NCBI RefSeq assembly: GCF_000410535.2 | Contig: NC_021490.2 | Coordinates: forward strand, 344,501-408,500 | DNA: 64,000 bases | Reading direction: 5' to 3' | Source of the DNA: Treponema pallidum subsp. pallidum str. Nichols | Lineage (GTDB): Bacteria; Spirochaetota; Spirochaetia; Treponematales; Treponemataceae | Shown: positions 17,676 to 26,691 of the stretch, one piece after another | Position numbering within the stretch: position 1 is the stretch's first letter | Layout: each line of letters starts with the position of its first letter | Notes under the pieces: generated by a model | Databases searched by the model: none | What the model saw: only the letters and a program-made list of their open reading frames with translations | Told to the model about the DNA's origin: nothing | Program-made: the position numbers and the translations under genes

Positions 17676-18682
17676 AGGTGCACAGGGTGTCGTATTCTTG
17701 CAGTGCAGAAAGCACGTCGGTGTGCAGTGTTCATTTTTCCGTTTTTAGAATACCGGGCGCGACGTGTCGGTGTGATGTGTTCTGCGCAGAACATGTTTTT
17801 TTTTGTGCACGATCTCAGCTCAAGAGGATCGTGCGTGCATTGTGTGTGAATGGGCATACGGCAAAGTTTTCAAGACCTCTTCACGTGCGCGATCGGGTGT
17901 CTTTTGAGTGGGTACGCTCAGTGCCCCCGGCGCTCATTCCTGAGAATATATCGCTTTCTATTCTGTTTGAAAACGAAGACATTATTGCGGTGAACAAAGC
18001 GCAGGGCATGATAGTACATCCTGGGGCAGGCCACTGGACGGGAACACTTGTTCAGGCGCTCAGTTTCTACCGGGTGTATCGTGCACGTTTTGAGGATGAG
18101 TTTTCTCGTCAATTTCAGAAAGGATTTCCCGATTTTTTCAGTACCCTGCGTCAGGGTATTGTGCACCGTTTGGATAAAGATACATCGGGCGTACTCCTCA
18201 CTTCGCGCAACATGCATGCTCATGAGGCACTTGTACGTTCGTTTAAAAAAAGACAAGTAAGAAAAGTATATCTTGCGTTATTGCAGGGTGTTCCTGCACG
18301 CGGGGTTGGGGTGATTGAAACAACAATCGTGCGAGATAGAAGACGACGCACGCGGTTTGTTGCGTCTGAAGATTTTTCAAAAGGAAAGTACGCACGTACG
18401 CGATACAAGGTGATGAAAATATGTGGGGCGTGCGCTTTTGTCCAGTTTCTATTGGATACTGGTCGTACCCATCAGATACGTGTGCACGCGCGATACCTAG
18501 GATGTCCCGTTGTAGGAGATCCGTTGTATGGTTCCCGGAATATCTGTGGCATACCCACAACACTCATGCTTCATGCGTACGCAGTACGGTTTGTTCTTCC
18601 GAGAACGAAAAAACGCATAACGCTGGTAGCGCCCATACCGCTTCGTTTTGTTCGACTGATACACCGATTATCGGTTAGGTAG
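17672..18682 (+). CDS. rluD: RluD-family 23S rRNA pseudouridine synthase
   Basis: The 336-residue protein has an S4-like N-terminal part (RSQLKRIVRALCVNGH), then the RluA/RluD catalytic domain with GIVHRLDKDTSGVLL (catalytic Asp in HRLD), VRKVYLALL and LDTGRTHQIRVHARYLGCPVVGDPLYG. It isomerises uridines in 23S rRNA; the exact site (RluD-like versus RluC-like) cannot be fixed from this alone. GTG 17672 overlaps the preceding stop. The first 50 residues are Cys-rich and may be partly untranslated. It converges with folC, overlapping by 15 bp. Confidence 0.88.
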   Translation: MKVHRVSYSCSAESTSVCSVHFSVFRIPGATCRCDVFCAEHVFFCARSQLKRIVRALCVNGHTAKFSRPLHVRDRVSFEWVRSVPPALIPENISLSILFENEDIIAVNKAQGMIVHPGAGHWTGTLVQALSFYRVYRARFEDEFSRQFQKGFPDFFSTLRQGIVHRLDKDTSGVLLTSRNMHAHEALVRSFKKRQVRKVYLALLQGVPARGVGVIETTIVRDRRRRTRFVASEDFSKGKYARTRYKVMKICGACAFVQFLLDTGRTHQIRVHARYLGCPVVGDPLYGSRNICGIPTTLMLHAYAVRFVLPRTKKRITLVAPIPLRFVRLIHRLSVR

Positions 18683-20140
18683 GGTGTGGCAGGTGCGTGC
18701 GTATATGCGTTTTACTTCAGCAGCTAAATAGAAAGAACCGATGGCAAGGAGCGCTTTACGTTGCGCAAAACTGGCATACAGTGCACGGGAAATAATTGAC
18801 GCAAAGTCTTCGCTCCAAAAAATTGGGACTGTTTGGTGAAATGTCGTACGAAACGCGTGGTATGTTTTTTGTATATCTGCATGTTTAGATGTGCCCGGTA
18901 TGGTTAAAAAAATTTCGCTGGCGGCATGTGAAAAAAGAGGGGGGAACTGGGACACTGCTTTGTCCGCCGCGCACGCAAAGAGTAAAATGTATTGTGCAGA
19001 AGGTAGTAAAGAAGAGAACGTACGACATGCGCACCGTATACTCTGCGTAGTGTGCGCACCGTCAATCACTATGAGTGGATCTTCCTGCATAATTTCAAAG
19101 CGTGCTGGCACGTATGCACGGGACAGTCCCCGCTCGATTAACGTTTCGCTCACGGTAGGAAATAAATATTTTGCCGCGCACGCAGCCAGTGCTGCATTTT
19201 TTGCCTGAACAATATCGCATAACGCGAGTGTGCAGTGTATATTTCGAGCGAATAATCTGCCAACAGGATGCGCGGCGTTAAAACTGAGAGTTGCAGTGTG
19301 TGTGAAGTGTTTTATTGAACTTTCAATATGTGTGACCATATCTGGTAAGTAAAAGAAGGGAGCATGTTTTTCTCGCGCGATATGTTTAAAAACGTGCAAT
19401 GCATCTTCTGGCTGATCAAAACAAAAAATAGGCGTATAGGGTTTGATAATGCCGCCCTTTTCTTTTGCAATACTTTTTATACGTGTTCCTAATATGCGCG
19501 TGTGTTCTTGTTCTATGGGGAGAAGGAGACAGATACTAGGACAAATGATGTTTGTTGCATCTAGTCTTCCTCCAAGTCCTACTTCAAAAACGGACCATTC
19601 CATGCGTTGTTGTGCAAATAGCATGAACGCCAGTAGCGTTATAAGCTCAAACCACGTCGCCTGGCCGTAGTCGCGCAGATTCTCTGTTTTTTTCACCGTG
19701 TGGTATACGTGTGTGCACGCGCTTGCATACTCGGCAGGTGAAAAAAACACACCCGCGCGTGTTATTCTCTCTCTCGGATCCATAACGTGAGGAGAAGCGT
19801 ATAGCCCGGTGTTGAATCCAATTTCATTGAGTATCGCTGCAAGCATACGTGCGCTGGAACCTTTTCCCTTCGTGCCCGCAACATGGATGCTCTGATATGC
19901 GTTGTGTGGATTACAAAGCGCGCGTGCAAGTGCAGTCATCCTGTGCAGAGGTGGTGTGCCGCTTGGGGGCATTTTCTCAAGCGTGCGAATGCGCTCAACC
20001 CAGGCGTAAAAATCTTGAAAAGAATGCACCGGTATATGTGAAACTCCGTGTGCGCTCGGTCGCACTATAATATGCGGTACGGAAGAGGCAGCAATCCTTG
20101 CCGGGAAAGAGAACTGATGTACATTGCTAAGGTCTGACAT
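18668..20140 (-). CDS. folC: Folylpolyglutamate/dihydrofolate synthase
   Basis: FolC adds glutamate to folates in an ATP-dependent Mur-ligase-like reaction. The P-loop is VAGTKGKGSSARM near residue 90. SPHVMDPRERI, VFEVGLGGRLDATN and the C-terminal IVIDGAHTTQSI follow in the family order. It has 490 residues, longer than typical (about 430) mainly through an N-terminal lead of about 40 residues. No ribosome site is visible before ATG 20140. Its start is only 18 bp from the divergent murC start, so the two genes share a very short control region. Confidence 0.92.
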   Translation of the reverse strand: MSDLSNVHQFSFPARIAASSVPHIIVRPSAHGVSHIPVHSFQDFYAWVERIRTLEKMPPSGTPPLHRMTALARALCNPHNAYQSIHVAGTKGKGSSARMLAAILNEIGFNTGLYASPHVMDPRERITRAGVFFSPAEYASACTHVYHTVKKTENLRDYGQATWFELITLLAFMLFAQQRMEWSVFEVGLGGRLDATNIICPSICLLLPIEQEHTRILGTRIKSIAKEKGGIIKPYTPIFCFDQPEDALHVFKHIAREKHAPFFYLPDMVTHIESSIKHFTHTATLSFNAAHPVGRLFARNIHCTLALCDIVQAKNAALAACAAKYLFPTVSETLIERGLSRAYVPARFEIMQEDPLIVIDGAHTTQSIRCACRTFSSLLPSAQYILLFACAADKAVSQFPPLFSHAASEIFLTIPGTSKHADIQKTYHAFRTTFHQTVPIFWSEDFASIISRALYASFAQRKALLAIGSFYLAAEVKRIYARTCHTLPNR

Positions 20141-20152
20141 TTGAGCTAAAAT
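20124..20152 (+). promoter_or_regulatory. Promoter of murC placing the start at the ATG
   Basis: TTGCTA (20124–20129), a 17-bp spacer and TAAAAT (20147–20152) are followed by six bases and then the murC ATG at 20159. A start seven bases after the -10 falls on the A of the ATG, so a leaderless mRNA is predicted; no Shine-Dalgarno is present. Confidence 0.6.
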
Positions 20153-20158
20153 CCGCCC

Positions 20159-21604
20159 ATGAAGCGGGGGACTCTACCAAAAGATGTGTCAGGTATCAAG
20201 ATTCACATGATTGGTATCAAGGGCACTGGCATGTCTGCGCTTGCAGAGCTACTGTGTGCACGGGGTGCCCGTGTGTCAGGTAGTGATGTTGCAGATGTGT
20301 TTTACACGGATAGGATTCTCGCCCGTTTGGGTGTTCCCGTGCGTACTCCCTTTTCTTGCCAGAACCTTGCTGACGCTCCCGATGTGGTTATCCACTCTGC
20401 AGCCTATGTGCCTGAAGAAAACGACGAGTTGGCAGAGGCGTACCGGCGGGGTATTCCTACCCTTACCTACCCAGAAGCGCTGGGGGACATTTCCTGTGCG
20501 CGGTTTTCGTGTGGTATTGCAGGTGTTCATGGAAAGACGACCACGACCGCGATGATTGCTCAAATGGTAAAGGAGCTGCGCCTTGATGCGTCCGTCCTTG
20601 TGGGGAGCGCTGTTTCGGGAAACAATGATTCTTGTGTGGTTCTTAACGGAGATACCTTTTTTATCGCAGAAACGTGCGAGTACCGTCGGCATTTCCTGCA
20701 TTTTCATCCTCAAAAGATTGTCCTCACCAGTGTTGAGCACGATCACCAGGATTATTACTCCTCGTACGAGGATATACTCGCGGCATACTTTCATTACATA
20801 GATAGGCTTCCTCAATTTGGTGAGTTATTTTATTGCGTGGATGACCAGGGCGTGCGGGAGGTAGTGCAGCTTGCGTTTTTCAGTAGACCGGACCTGGTGT
20901 ATGTTCCTTATGGGGAACGTGCGTGGGGCGATTATGGGGTCAGTATTCACGGTGTTCAAGACCGGAAGATAAGCTTCTCATTGCGGGGTTTTGCAGGTGA
21001 GTTTTATGTTGCGCTCCCCGGTGAGCATAGTGTTTTGAATGCAACCGGTGCGCTCGCATTAGCACTGAGTTTAGTGAAGAAGCAGTATGGAGAGGTTACC
21101 GTTGAGCACCTCACCGCTCTGCGGAAGGTACTCGCTCTTTTTCAGGGATGCCGGCGAAGGAGTGAAGTTCTTGGGGAAGTGCGCGGTATTTTGTTCATGG
21201 ACGATTATGGACATCATCCGACTGCAATTAAAAAGACGCTCCGCGGGTTAAAAACGTTCTTTCCGGAAAGAAGAATTGTCGTCGATTTTATGTCCCATAC
21301 ATATTCGCGTACCGCAGCCCTCCTCACCGAATTTGCTGAGTCTTTTCAGGATGCGGATGTAGTTATTTTGCATGAGATTTACGCCTCTGCTCGGGAAGTG
21401 TATCAGGGCGAGGTGAACGGTGAACATCTTTTTGAATTAACTAAACGGAAGCACCGGCGGGTGTATTATTACGAGGCTGTCATGCAGGCAGTGCCTTTTT
21501 TGCAGGCTGAATTGAAAGAGGGCGACCTGTTCGTTACGCTCGGCGCTGGAGACAATTGCAAATTGGGTGAGGTGTTGTTCAATTATTTTAAAGAGGAGGT
21601 GTAA
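20159..21604 (+). CDS. murC: UDP-N-acetylmuramate–L-alanine ligase
   Basis: MurC joins L-alanine to UDP-MurNAc with ATP, the first peptide step of peptidoglycan precursor synthesis. The nucleotide-sugar motif is HMIGIKGTGMSALAELL, the ATP loop GIAGVHGKTTTTAM, and the Mur ligase motif ETCEYRRHF with VEHDHQDYY. The C-terminal DDYGHHPTAIKKTL is also typical of MurC. Its 481 residues match the family. mraY lies nearby at 26.7 kb. There is no ribosome site; see the promoter at 20124–20152. Confidence 0.94.
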   Translation: MKRGTLPKDVSGIKIHMIGIKGTGMSALAELLCARGARVSGSDVADVFYTDRILARLGVPVRTPFSCQNLADAPDVVIHSAAYVPEENDELAEAYRRGIPTLTYPEALGDISCARFSCGIAGVHGKTTTTAMIAQMVKELRLDASVLVGSAVSGNNDSCVVLNGDTFFIAETCEYRRHFLHFHPQKIVLTSVEHDHQDYYSSYEDILAAYFHYIDRLPQFGELFYCVDDQGVREVVQLAFFSRPDLVYVPYGERAWGDYGVSIHGVQDRKISFSLRGFAGEFYVALPGEHSVLNATGALALALSLVKKQYGEVTVEHLTALRKVLALFQGCRRRSEVLGEVRGILFMDDYGHHPTAIKKTLRGLKTFFPERRIVVDFMSHTYSRTAALLTEFAESFQDADVVILHEIYASAREVYQGEVNGEHLFELTKRKHRRVYYYEAVMQAVPFLQAELKEGDLFVTLGAGDNCKLGEVLFNYFKEEV

Positions 21605-21724
21605 AGTTCGGTTGCGGTTTCGCCAACATGGTGGTGGTGCCGGCTGTGGATCTGGTGGATATAGGGTGAAGTGAGACAGGCTGCGAATGGATGGTGATGC
21701 AAAGAGCGGAGTGCGGAGGGGTGC

Positions 21725-22285
21725 GTGAGTAATCGGTGCGATGTGTCTGGAAATAAGGCGGTACGCATAGCAGTTTCAGGCGCGTCAGGGTGTGGTAATA
21801 CCACCGTGTCTGCATTGCTTGCGGAAAGACTGGGACTTCCCCTAGTGAATTATACGTTTAGGAATATTGCCCGGGAGTTGGGTATCTCTCTTAGTGAGGT
21901 GCTCGAGCGTGCGCGGACGGATAATCATTTTGATAAAGCAGTTGATGCGCGGCAGCTCTGTCTTGCGATGCGTTCTTCCTGCGTGGTAGGGTCGCGCCTG
22001 GCCATTTGGTTGGTGAAAGATGCCGCGCTGAAGGTATATCTTTTGGCTTCATTAAAAGAGCGGGTGAAACGTGTTCTCCAAAGGGAGGGAGGGGACGTAC
22101 AGGATGTTGAGCGATTCACGTCTATGCGTGACGCTGAAGATATGAGTCGCTACAAAAAGTTGTATCGTATTGATAACACGAATTACAGTTTTGCAGATCT
22201 TGTTCTAAACACAGAAGGGTGCGATCAAGAAACAGTGGTGAGTATTATTATTGAAATGTTACGCGCTAGAGGGATAGCTTGGTAG
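21725..22285 (+). CDS. cmk: Cytidylate kinase (archaeal-type), altered P-loop
   Basis: This 186-residue protein resembles the short archaeal-type Cmk that phosphorylates CMP/dCMP: an N-terminal P-loop, [23 protein letters not shown], an [16 protein letters not shown] lid segment with arginines, and [21 protein letters not shown]. The P-loop reads [10 protein letters not shown], with Asn25 where the phosphate-binding Lys normally stands. GTG 21725 is preceded by GGAGGGG. The gene overlaps mutY by 7 bp. Activity with this substitution is uncertain. Confidence 0.82.
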
Positions 22286-23112
22286 GGCTGAGCCAATCTG
22301 CGGGTGATATAGAAAAGTTTCAAAACGCCATATTGGATTTTTATGCACAGCAGGGCAGGGATTTTCCGTGGAGAAGTACTTGCGACGCGTATGCGATACT
22401 GGTGTCTGAGTTTATGTTACAACAGACACAGACGGAGCGGGTGTGTCCGAAGTATGCAGAATGGCTTCATCGTTTTCCTTCTTTGGAGTCTCTTGCGTGC
22501 GCTCCATTTGCGCACGTGCTCCAAGCGTGGATTGGATTAGGATACAACAGGCGCGCTCGTTTTTTGCATCAGTCGGCAAAACTCATTGTTGAAAGGTATT
22601 GTGCAGTAGTTCCTGATGACCCGAGTGAACTAAAGAAGCTCCCCGGTGTCGGTGACTATACTGCCGCTGCAGTTGCTTGCTTTGCGTACAATAAGGCCAC
22701 CGTGTTTTTAGAAACAAACATCCGTGCAGTGTTTATACGCTTTTTCTTTCCCGATACGCACCAGGTCAGTGATCGGGAGTTGCTCTCGCTGGTCCGGTGC
22801 ACCCTGTATGAGGAAAATCCTCGGCGTTGGTACTACGCACTGATGGATTATGGGGCAGTTCTAAAAAGGAAGATTACAAATCCTAATCGTCGCAGCAAGC
22901 ATTACGTGAAGCAGTCACCGTTTGAAGGTTCTCTGAGGCAGGTGCGTGGAGCGGTTTTAAGAGAGATAAGCGGCATGCAACACGCGGTGCGCGAGAAAAC
23001 GCTTTTCGCAAAGCTGTCCTTTGAGCACGAAAGATTGAGCCGCGCTCTAGACTCGCTGGTAAGCGAGGGACTGGTAGTAAAAACAGAGGCTGGGTATTCC
23101 ATCGCTGATTGA
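22279..23112 (+). CDS. mutY: MutY-like adenine glycosylase lacking the Fe-S cluster
   Basis: The 277-residue HhH-GPD protein has the MutY signature [13 protein letters not shown] (general acid Glu44) and a helix-hairpin-helix [18 protein letters not shown]. The catalytic Asp position holds Glu145 (LETNIRAV instead of LDGNV). None of the four cysteines that ligate the 4Fe-4S cluster in classic MutY follow [11 protein letters not shown] winged-helix-like tail replaces the NUDIX-like 8-oxoG domain. MutY normally removes adenine opposite 8-oxoguanine; Fe-S-free relatives are known in other bacteria. TTG 22279 has AGAGGGA upstream and overlaps cmk. Confidence 0.82.
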
Positions 23113-23116
23113 TTCT

Positions 23117-26100
23117 TTATGACTCAAGACGCTTGAGTATTTCACAAATAAAGATGCCTTTCTCTTTTATTTCAATGGCATCTGATGTGAGGATCAGCAT
23201 GTTGGGCTGCTTTGCGTCAAGGCGAACGCGATCGTTGGAGGTCTGTACCAGGCGCAGTATCTTTTTGAAGGCAGTGTCGCAGACCTTGTCAAACTCAATC
23301 AATAAGCTTTCGTGTGTTTCTTTGAGTGAGAGAATGGCGAGCTTTTCGCACCGCACTTTGATTTCTGCCACGGTAAACAACCCAGCTGCTTCCTCAGGGA
23401 TAGGACCGAACCGGGTGATAGTTTCCGTGCGTATGCGCTCAAGCTCCTCATGCGTATGAGCTGCAGCGATTTTTTTATACAGTTCCATTTTAATTTCATC
23501 TGCGGCAATGTACGTATGGGGGATGAACCCTCGGTAATTAAGATCGATGACGGTTTCTATCCTTTGCTCGTTTGGAGCATGTTGGAGGCGTTCTATTGCC
23601 TCTTCTAACAGCTGTACATACAGGTCGAATCCGACTGAATAGATATCTCCTGATTGTTCTTTGCCTAATAGATTTCCTACCCCGCGAATCTCCATATCTT
23701 TTAAGGCGACTTTGAAACCCGCCCCAAGGTCAGTAAAGTCAGAGATCACCTGTAAACGTTTTATTGCAAGGTCTGAAAGTGCCACGTCGTGATAGTACAG
23801 CAGATACGCATATGCTTTTTTGTCAGACCGACCAACGCGTCCCCTGAGTTGGTAGAGCTGGGAAACCCCGTACATATCAGCTCTATCTATGATGATAGTA
23901 TTTGCATTGGGAACGTCGATACCATTTTCAATAATGGTGGTAGAAAGCAGGAGCTGGAACGTTTTTTGATAAAACCTTTCAAAAATGTCTTCCAGTTCTT
24001 CTGACCCCATGAGACTGTGGGCAACGCATATGGATAGCTCAGGCACGAGTTTTTGGAGCATACACTTTACGGATTCTAAGTTTTCGATTCTGTTATGTAG
24101 GTAAAAAATCTGCCCCTCACGATCTAGCTCTTTTCTGATTGCAGTGGCAACAAGGTTTGGATCAAACTGCTGGATAACCGTTTCTATAGGTAGGCGGCCT
24201 TCAGGAGGGGTGGTGAGCAAGCTCATGTCTCTGATTTTGAGCATACCCATGTGAAGCGTTCGGGGAATGGGCGTTGCACTGAGGGAGAGACAATCTACAT
24301 TAGTTTTCATCTGCTTTAATTTTTCTTTATCCTGCACACCGAAACGTTGTTCCTCATCGAGGATCATCAACCCAAGATCCTTGAAGGACACGTCCTTTTG
24401 GATAAGCCGGTGGGTACCCACAATAAGATCGATATCTCCATGCGCGAGTTTGGCGAGTATGTCCTTTTGTTCAGATTTAGGAACAAAGCGTGAGAGCTTC
24501 TCGATTCTGACGGGAAAGTGTTTAAACCGATTGCAGATTGTGCGAAAGTGTTGTTCCACTAGTAAGGTGGTAGGGGTGAGGAACACCACTTGTTTTCCTC
24601 CCATTACCGCCTTAAATGCCGCGCGCATTGCAATCTCTGTTTTTCCGTATCCGACATCTCCGCACACCAGCCGATCCATGGGGACGGCTTCTTGCATATC
24701 CTGTTTGACTTCTTCAATGCATATGCGCTGATCGTCTGTTTCTTCGTAGGGGAATGCTGCTTCAAACGCATACTGCCATTCGTCATCTTTTGGGAAGGCG
24801 TGGCCGCGCGTAGTTTTTCGCAGAGAGTAGAGTTCCACTAGTTTTTGCGCGATGTTTTCAACAGATTTTTTGACACGTGCTTTTCTCGTTTCCCATGACT
24901 TTGACCCAAGGCTATCTAAGTGAGGTTTGTTCCCTTCATTTCCAATGTAACGTTGCACCAGATGTGCCTGCTCAATAGGGATAAGGATCGTTTCTTCCTG
25001 TGCATAGAGGAGGTTTACGTAATCACGTTCTGACTGTGCTGTTTTTATGCGCTCTATTCCCTTAAATAAACCGATGCCGTACTGCGCATGCACCACGTAA
25101 TCCCCGGGATTTAATTCCACAAATGTGTCGATAGGCGTGCTCCGTGCGCGTTGCACTGATTGAGGAGTTTTTCTGCGGCGACCGAAGATTTCGCCTTCTT
25201 GAACGATCAGTATTTTGAGAGCAGGAATGCTAAATCCTGCAGAAAGCGCGCAAGGTAGCACAGTGACGTCGCAACCTTTGACTAGTGCTCTGATGCGCAG
25301 TGCCTGCTGCTCACTTTCTGCAAAGACGAAAACGTGCCATCCGTCTTTTGAAAGACGGAGTAGCTCTTCTTTGAAGTAAGGAATGTTACCGAAGAAGCTG
25401 CGTGCAGGATCGCTTGCCAAGCATATACTTTCGCACGCTGGCAGCTGTGGAAAAAAGTGAGTGAAATACACCGTGTGCAGGTGGAGCGCGCAGACAGCGG
25501 AAAAATCGAGCACTATGTGTTCTGGTTGAGGATACCAGCGCGCAGGTACATGTTCGTGCGCGAGTTGCATTTTATGGTAGAGGTTCCGACACTCGTCTTG
25601 GAGCGCGCGTGCACCGTTGTGCTGGCGTTCGTAGTCAAGATAAAAGACGCTTGGGGGTGAAGGGCTGTGGCGAAAATATTCGAGAACGCAGGTGGGACGT
25701 TCAAAGCACAGTGGATAGAACATTTCCTCCCCTTCATACGTTTTTCTGTGGGTGAGTTCTTCGATACACGGGACGCAGTGGGCAGGACATTCGGACAGTT
25801 TTTGGAGATTTTGGTGGAGGAACGCTATACGCTCCTCACTCCAAAGAATTTCTTTTGCAGCGTACAGTGTGCACGCAGATACCTCTTGCAGGACGGCACA
25901 CGTGGACACCGCCAGTATATGGATACGTTCTATGGTGTTAAAATCACACACGATTCGGTACGCTTGTGTGTTGTCAGCAGCCTGCGCTGCGGCAGCGATA
26001 TCGAGAATTTCTCCCCGGAGAGAAAACTCTGCGCAAGCGCTGACGTGGTCGACACGTGCATATCCCCATTGCATAAGCTGGGCAGCGAGCGTGTGGATCT

Positions 26101-26584
26101 CGATGTGCTCTCCCACACGGAAGGAGCGTTTGAGGGTACGCACATAATCGAGGGGAGGAACGGGGGTGAGCAGTGCACGCTGGGTGAAAACGAACGCGCA
26201 TGGCGCGGTTGCATCGCGCTGTGCGAGTGCGCACAGCGCCTCTACCCGGTGAGAGAACACGTGTGCGTTAGGTGAGACAGGGCGGTAGGGCAGCGACCCC
26301 CACCAGGGCAGCACGCGCGTAGGAACTGCTGCATGTGCAAGGTCGGTGCAGACGGCGGCGACGTCCTGTTCGGTAGGGACTACGAGCACTATGTGTGCGC
26401 AACACGTGCGCACGTATTCGCCAAAAAAGTAGGACCGCAGTCCACCGGTGCACCCTTCAACGCGGTAGGGAAAGCGTGCGGCACGCAGCGAGCGCAGCGC
26501 ATGCTGGAGCTCATTCCAAGAATGGAGTATGCCACGCACAGGCTCCTGGGTACGAGCGTGCATTTCTTGAGCGCGTGTTGACAC
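23117..26584 (-). CDS. mfd: Transcription-repair coupling factor Mfd
   Basis: Mfd removes RNA polymerase stalled at DNA damage and recruits UvrA. The protein has 1155 residues. In order: UvrB-homology region, RNA-polymerase-interaction domain (ELNPGDYVVHAQYGIGLFKGIE), RecG-like helicase with Walker A GDVGYGKTEIAMRA, DEEQRFGV box and LSATPIPRTLHMG, motif VI QLRGRVGR, and a TRCF C-terminal domain. The GTG at 26584 has no ribosome site; a TACACT -10 box ends 7 nt upstream. It converges with mutY, 4 bp apart. Confidence 0.96.
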   Translation of the reverse strand: MSTRAQEMHARTQEPVRGILHSWNELQHALRSLRAARFPYRVEGCTGGLRSYFFGEYVRTCCAHIVLVVPTEQDVAAVCTDLAHAAVPTRVLPWWGSLPYRPVSPNAHVFSHRVEALCALAQRDATAPCAFVFTQRALLTPVPPLDYVRTLKRSFRVGEHIEIHTLAAQLMQWGYARVDHVSACAEFSLRGEILDIAAAAQAADNTQAYRIVCDFNTIERIHILAVSTCAVLQEVSACTLYAAKEILWSEERIAFLHQNLQKLSECPAHCVPCIEELTHRKTYEGEEMFYPLCFERPTCVLEYFRHSPSPPSVFYLDYERQHNGARALQDECRNLYHKMQLAHEHVPARWYPQPEHIVLDFSAVCALHLHTVYFTHFFPQLPACESICLASDPARSFFGNIPYFKEELLRLSKDGWHVFVFAESEQQALRIRALVKGCDVTVLPCALSAGFSIPALKILIVQEGEIFGRRRKTPQSVQRARSTPIDTFVELNPGDYVVHAQYGIGLFKGIERIKTAQSERDYVNLLYAQEETILIPIEQAHLVQRYIGNEGNKPHLDSLGSKSWETRKARVKKSVENIAQKLVELYSLRKTTRGHAFPKDDEWQYAFEAAFPYEETDDQRICIEEVKQDMQEAVPMDRLVCGDVGYGKTEIAMRAAFKAVMGGKQVVFLTPTTLLVEQHFRTICNRFKHFPVRIEKLSRFVPKSEQKDILAKLAHGDIDLIVGTHRLIQKDVSFKDLGLMILDEEQRFGVQDKEKLKQMKTNVDCLSLSATPIPRTLHMGMLKIRDMSLLTTPPEGRLPIETVIQQFDPNLVATAIRKELDREGQIFYLHNRIENLESVKCMLQKLVPELSICVAHSLMGSEELEDIFERFYQKTFQLLLSTTIIENGIDVPNANTIIIDRADMYGVSQLYQLRGRVGRSDKKAYAYLLYYHDVALSDLAIKRLQVISDFTDLGAGFKVALKDMEIRGVGNLLGKEQSGDIYSVGFDLYVQLLEEAIERLQHAPNEQRIETVIDLNYRGFIPHTYIAADEIKMELYKKIAAAHTHEELERIRTETITRFGPIPEEAAGLFTVAEIKVRCEKLAILSLKETHESLLIEFDKVCDTAFKKILRLVQTSNDRVRLDAKQPNMLILTSDAIEIKEKGIFICEILKRLES

Positions 26585-26591
26585 ACGGCCG

Positions 26592-26620
26592 AGTGTAACG
26601 GAGCACTGTGCCTTGTGCTA
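26592..26620 (-). promoter_or_regulatory. Promoter of mfd next to its start codon
   Basis: On the minus strand TACACT (26597–26592) ends seven bases before the GTG of mfd; the -35 (TAGCAC, 26620–26615) is poor. The context CGTTACACTCGGCC resembles the promoters of gnd and the AAA+ ATPase gene. It predicts an mRNA with a leader of about one base. Confidence 0.45.
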
Positions 26621-26691
26621 GTCCCTGAGCGAGAAGGATGCAGCAGGAGAGGGCAAGGGAGGAGAACAGGAAGGAGCACCGGTAGTAGTTG

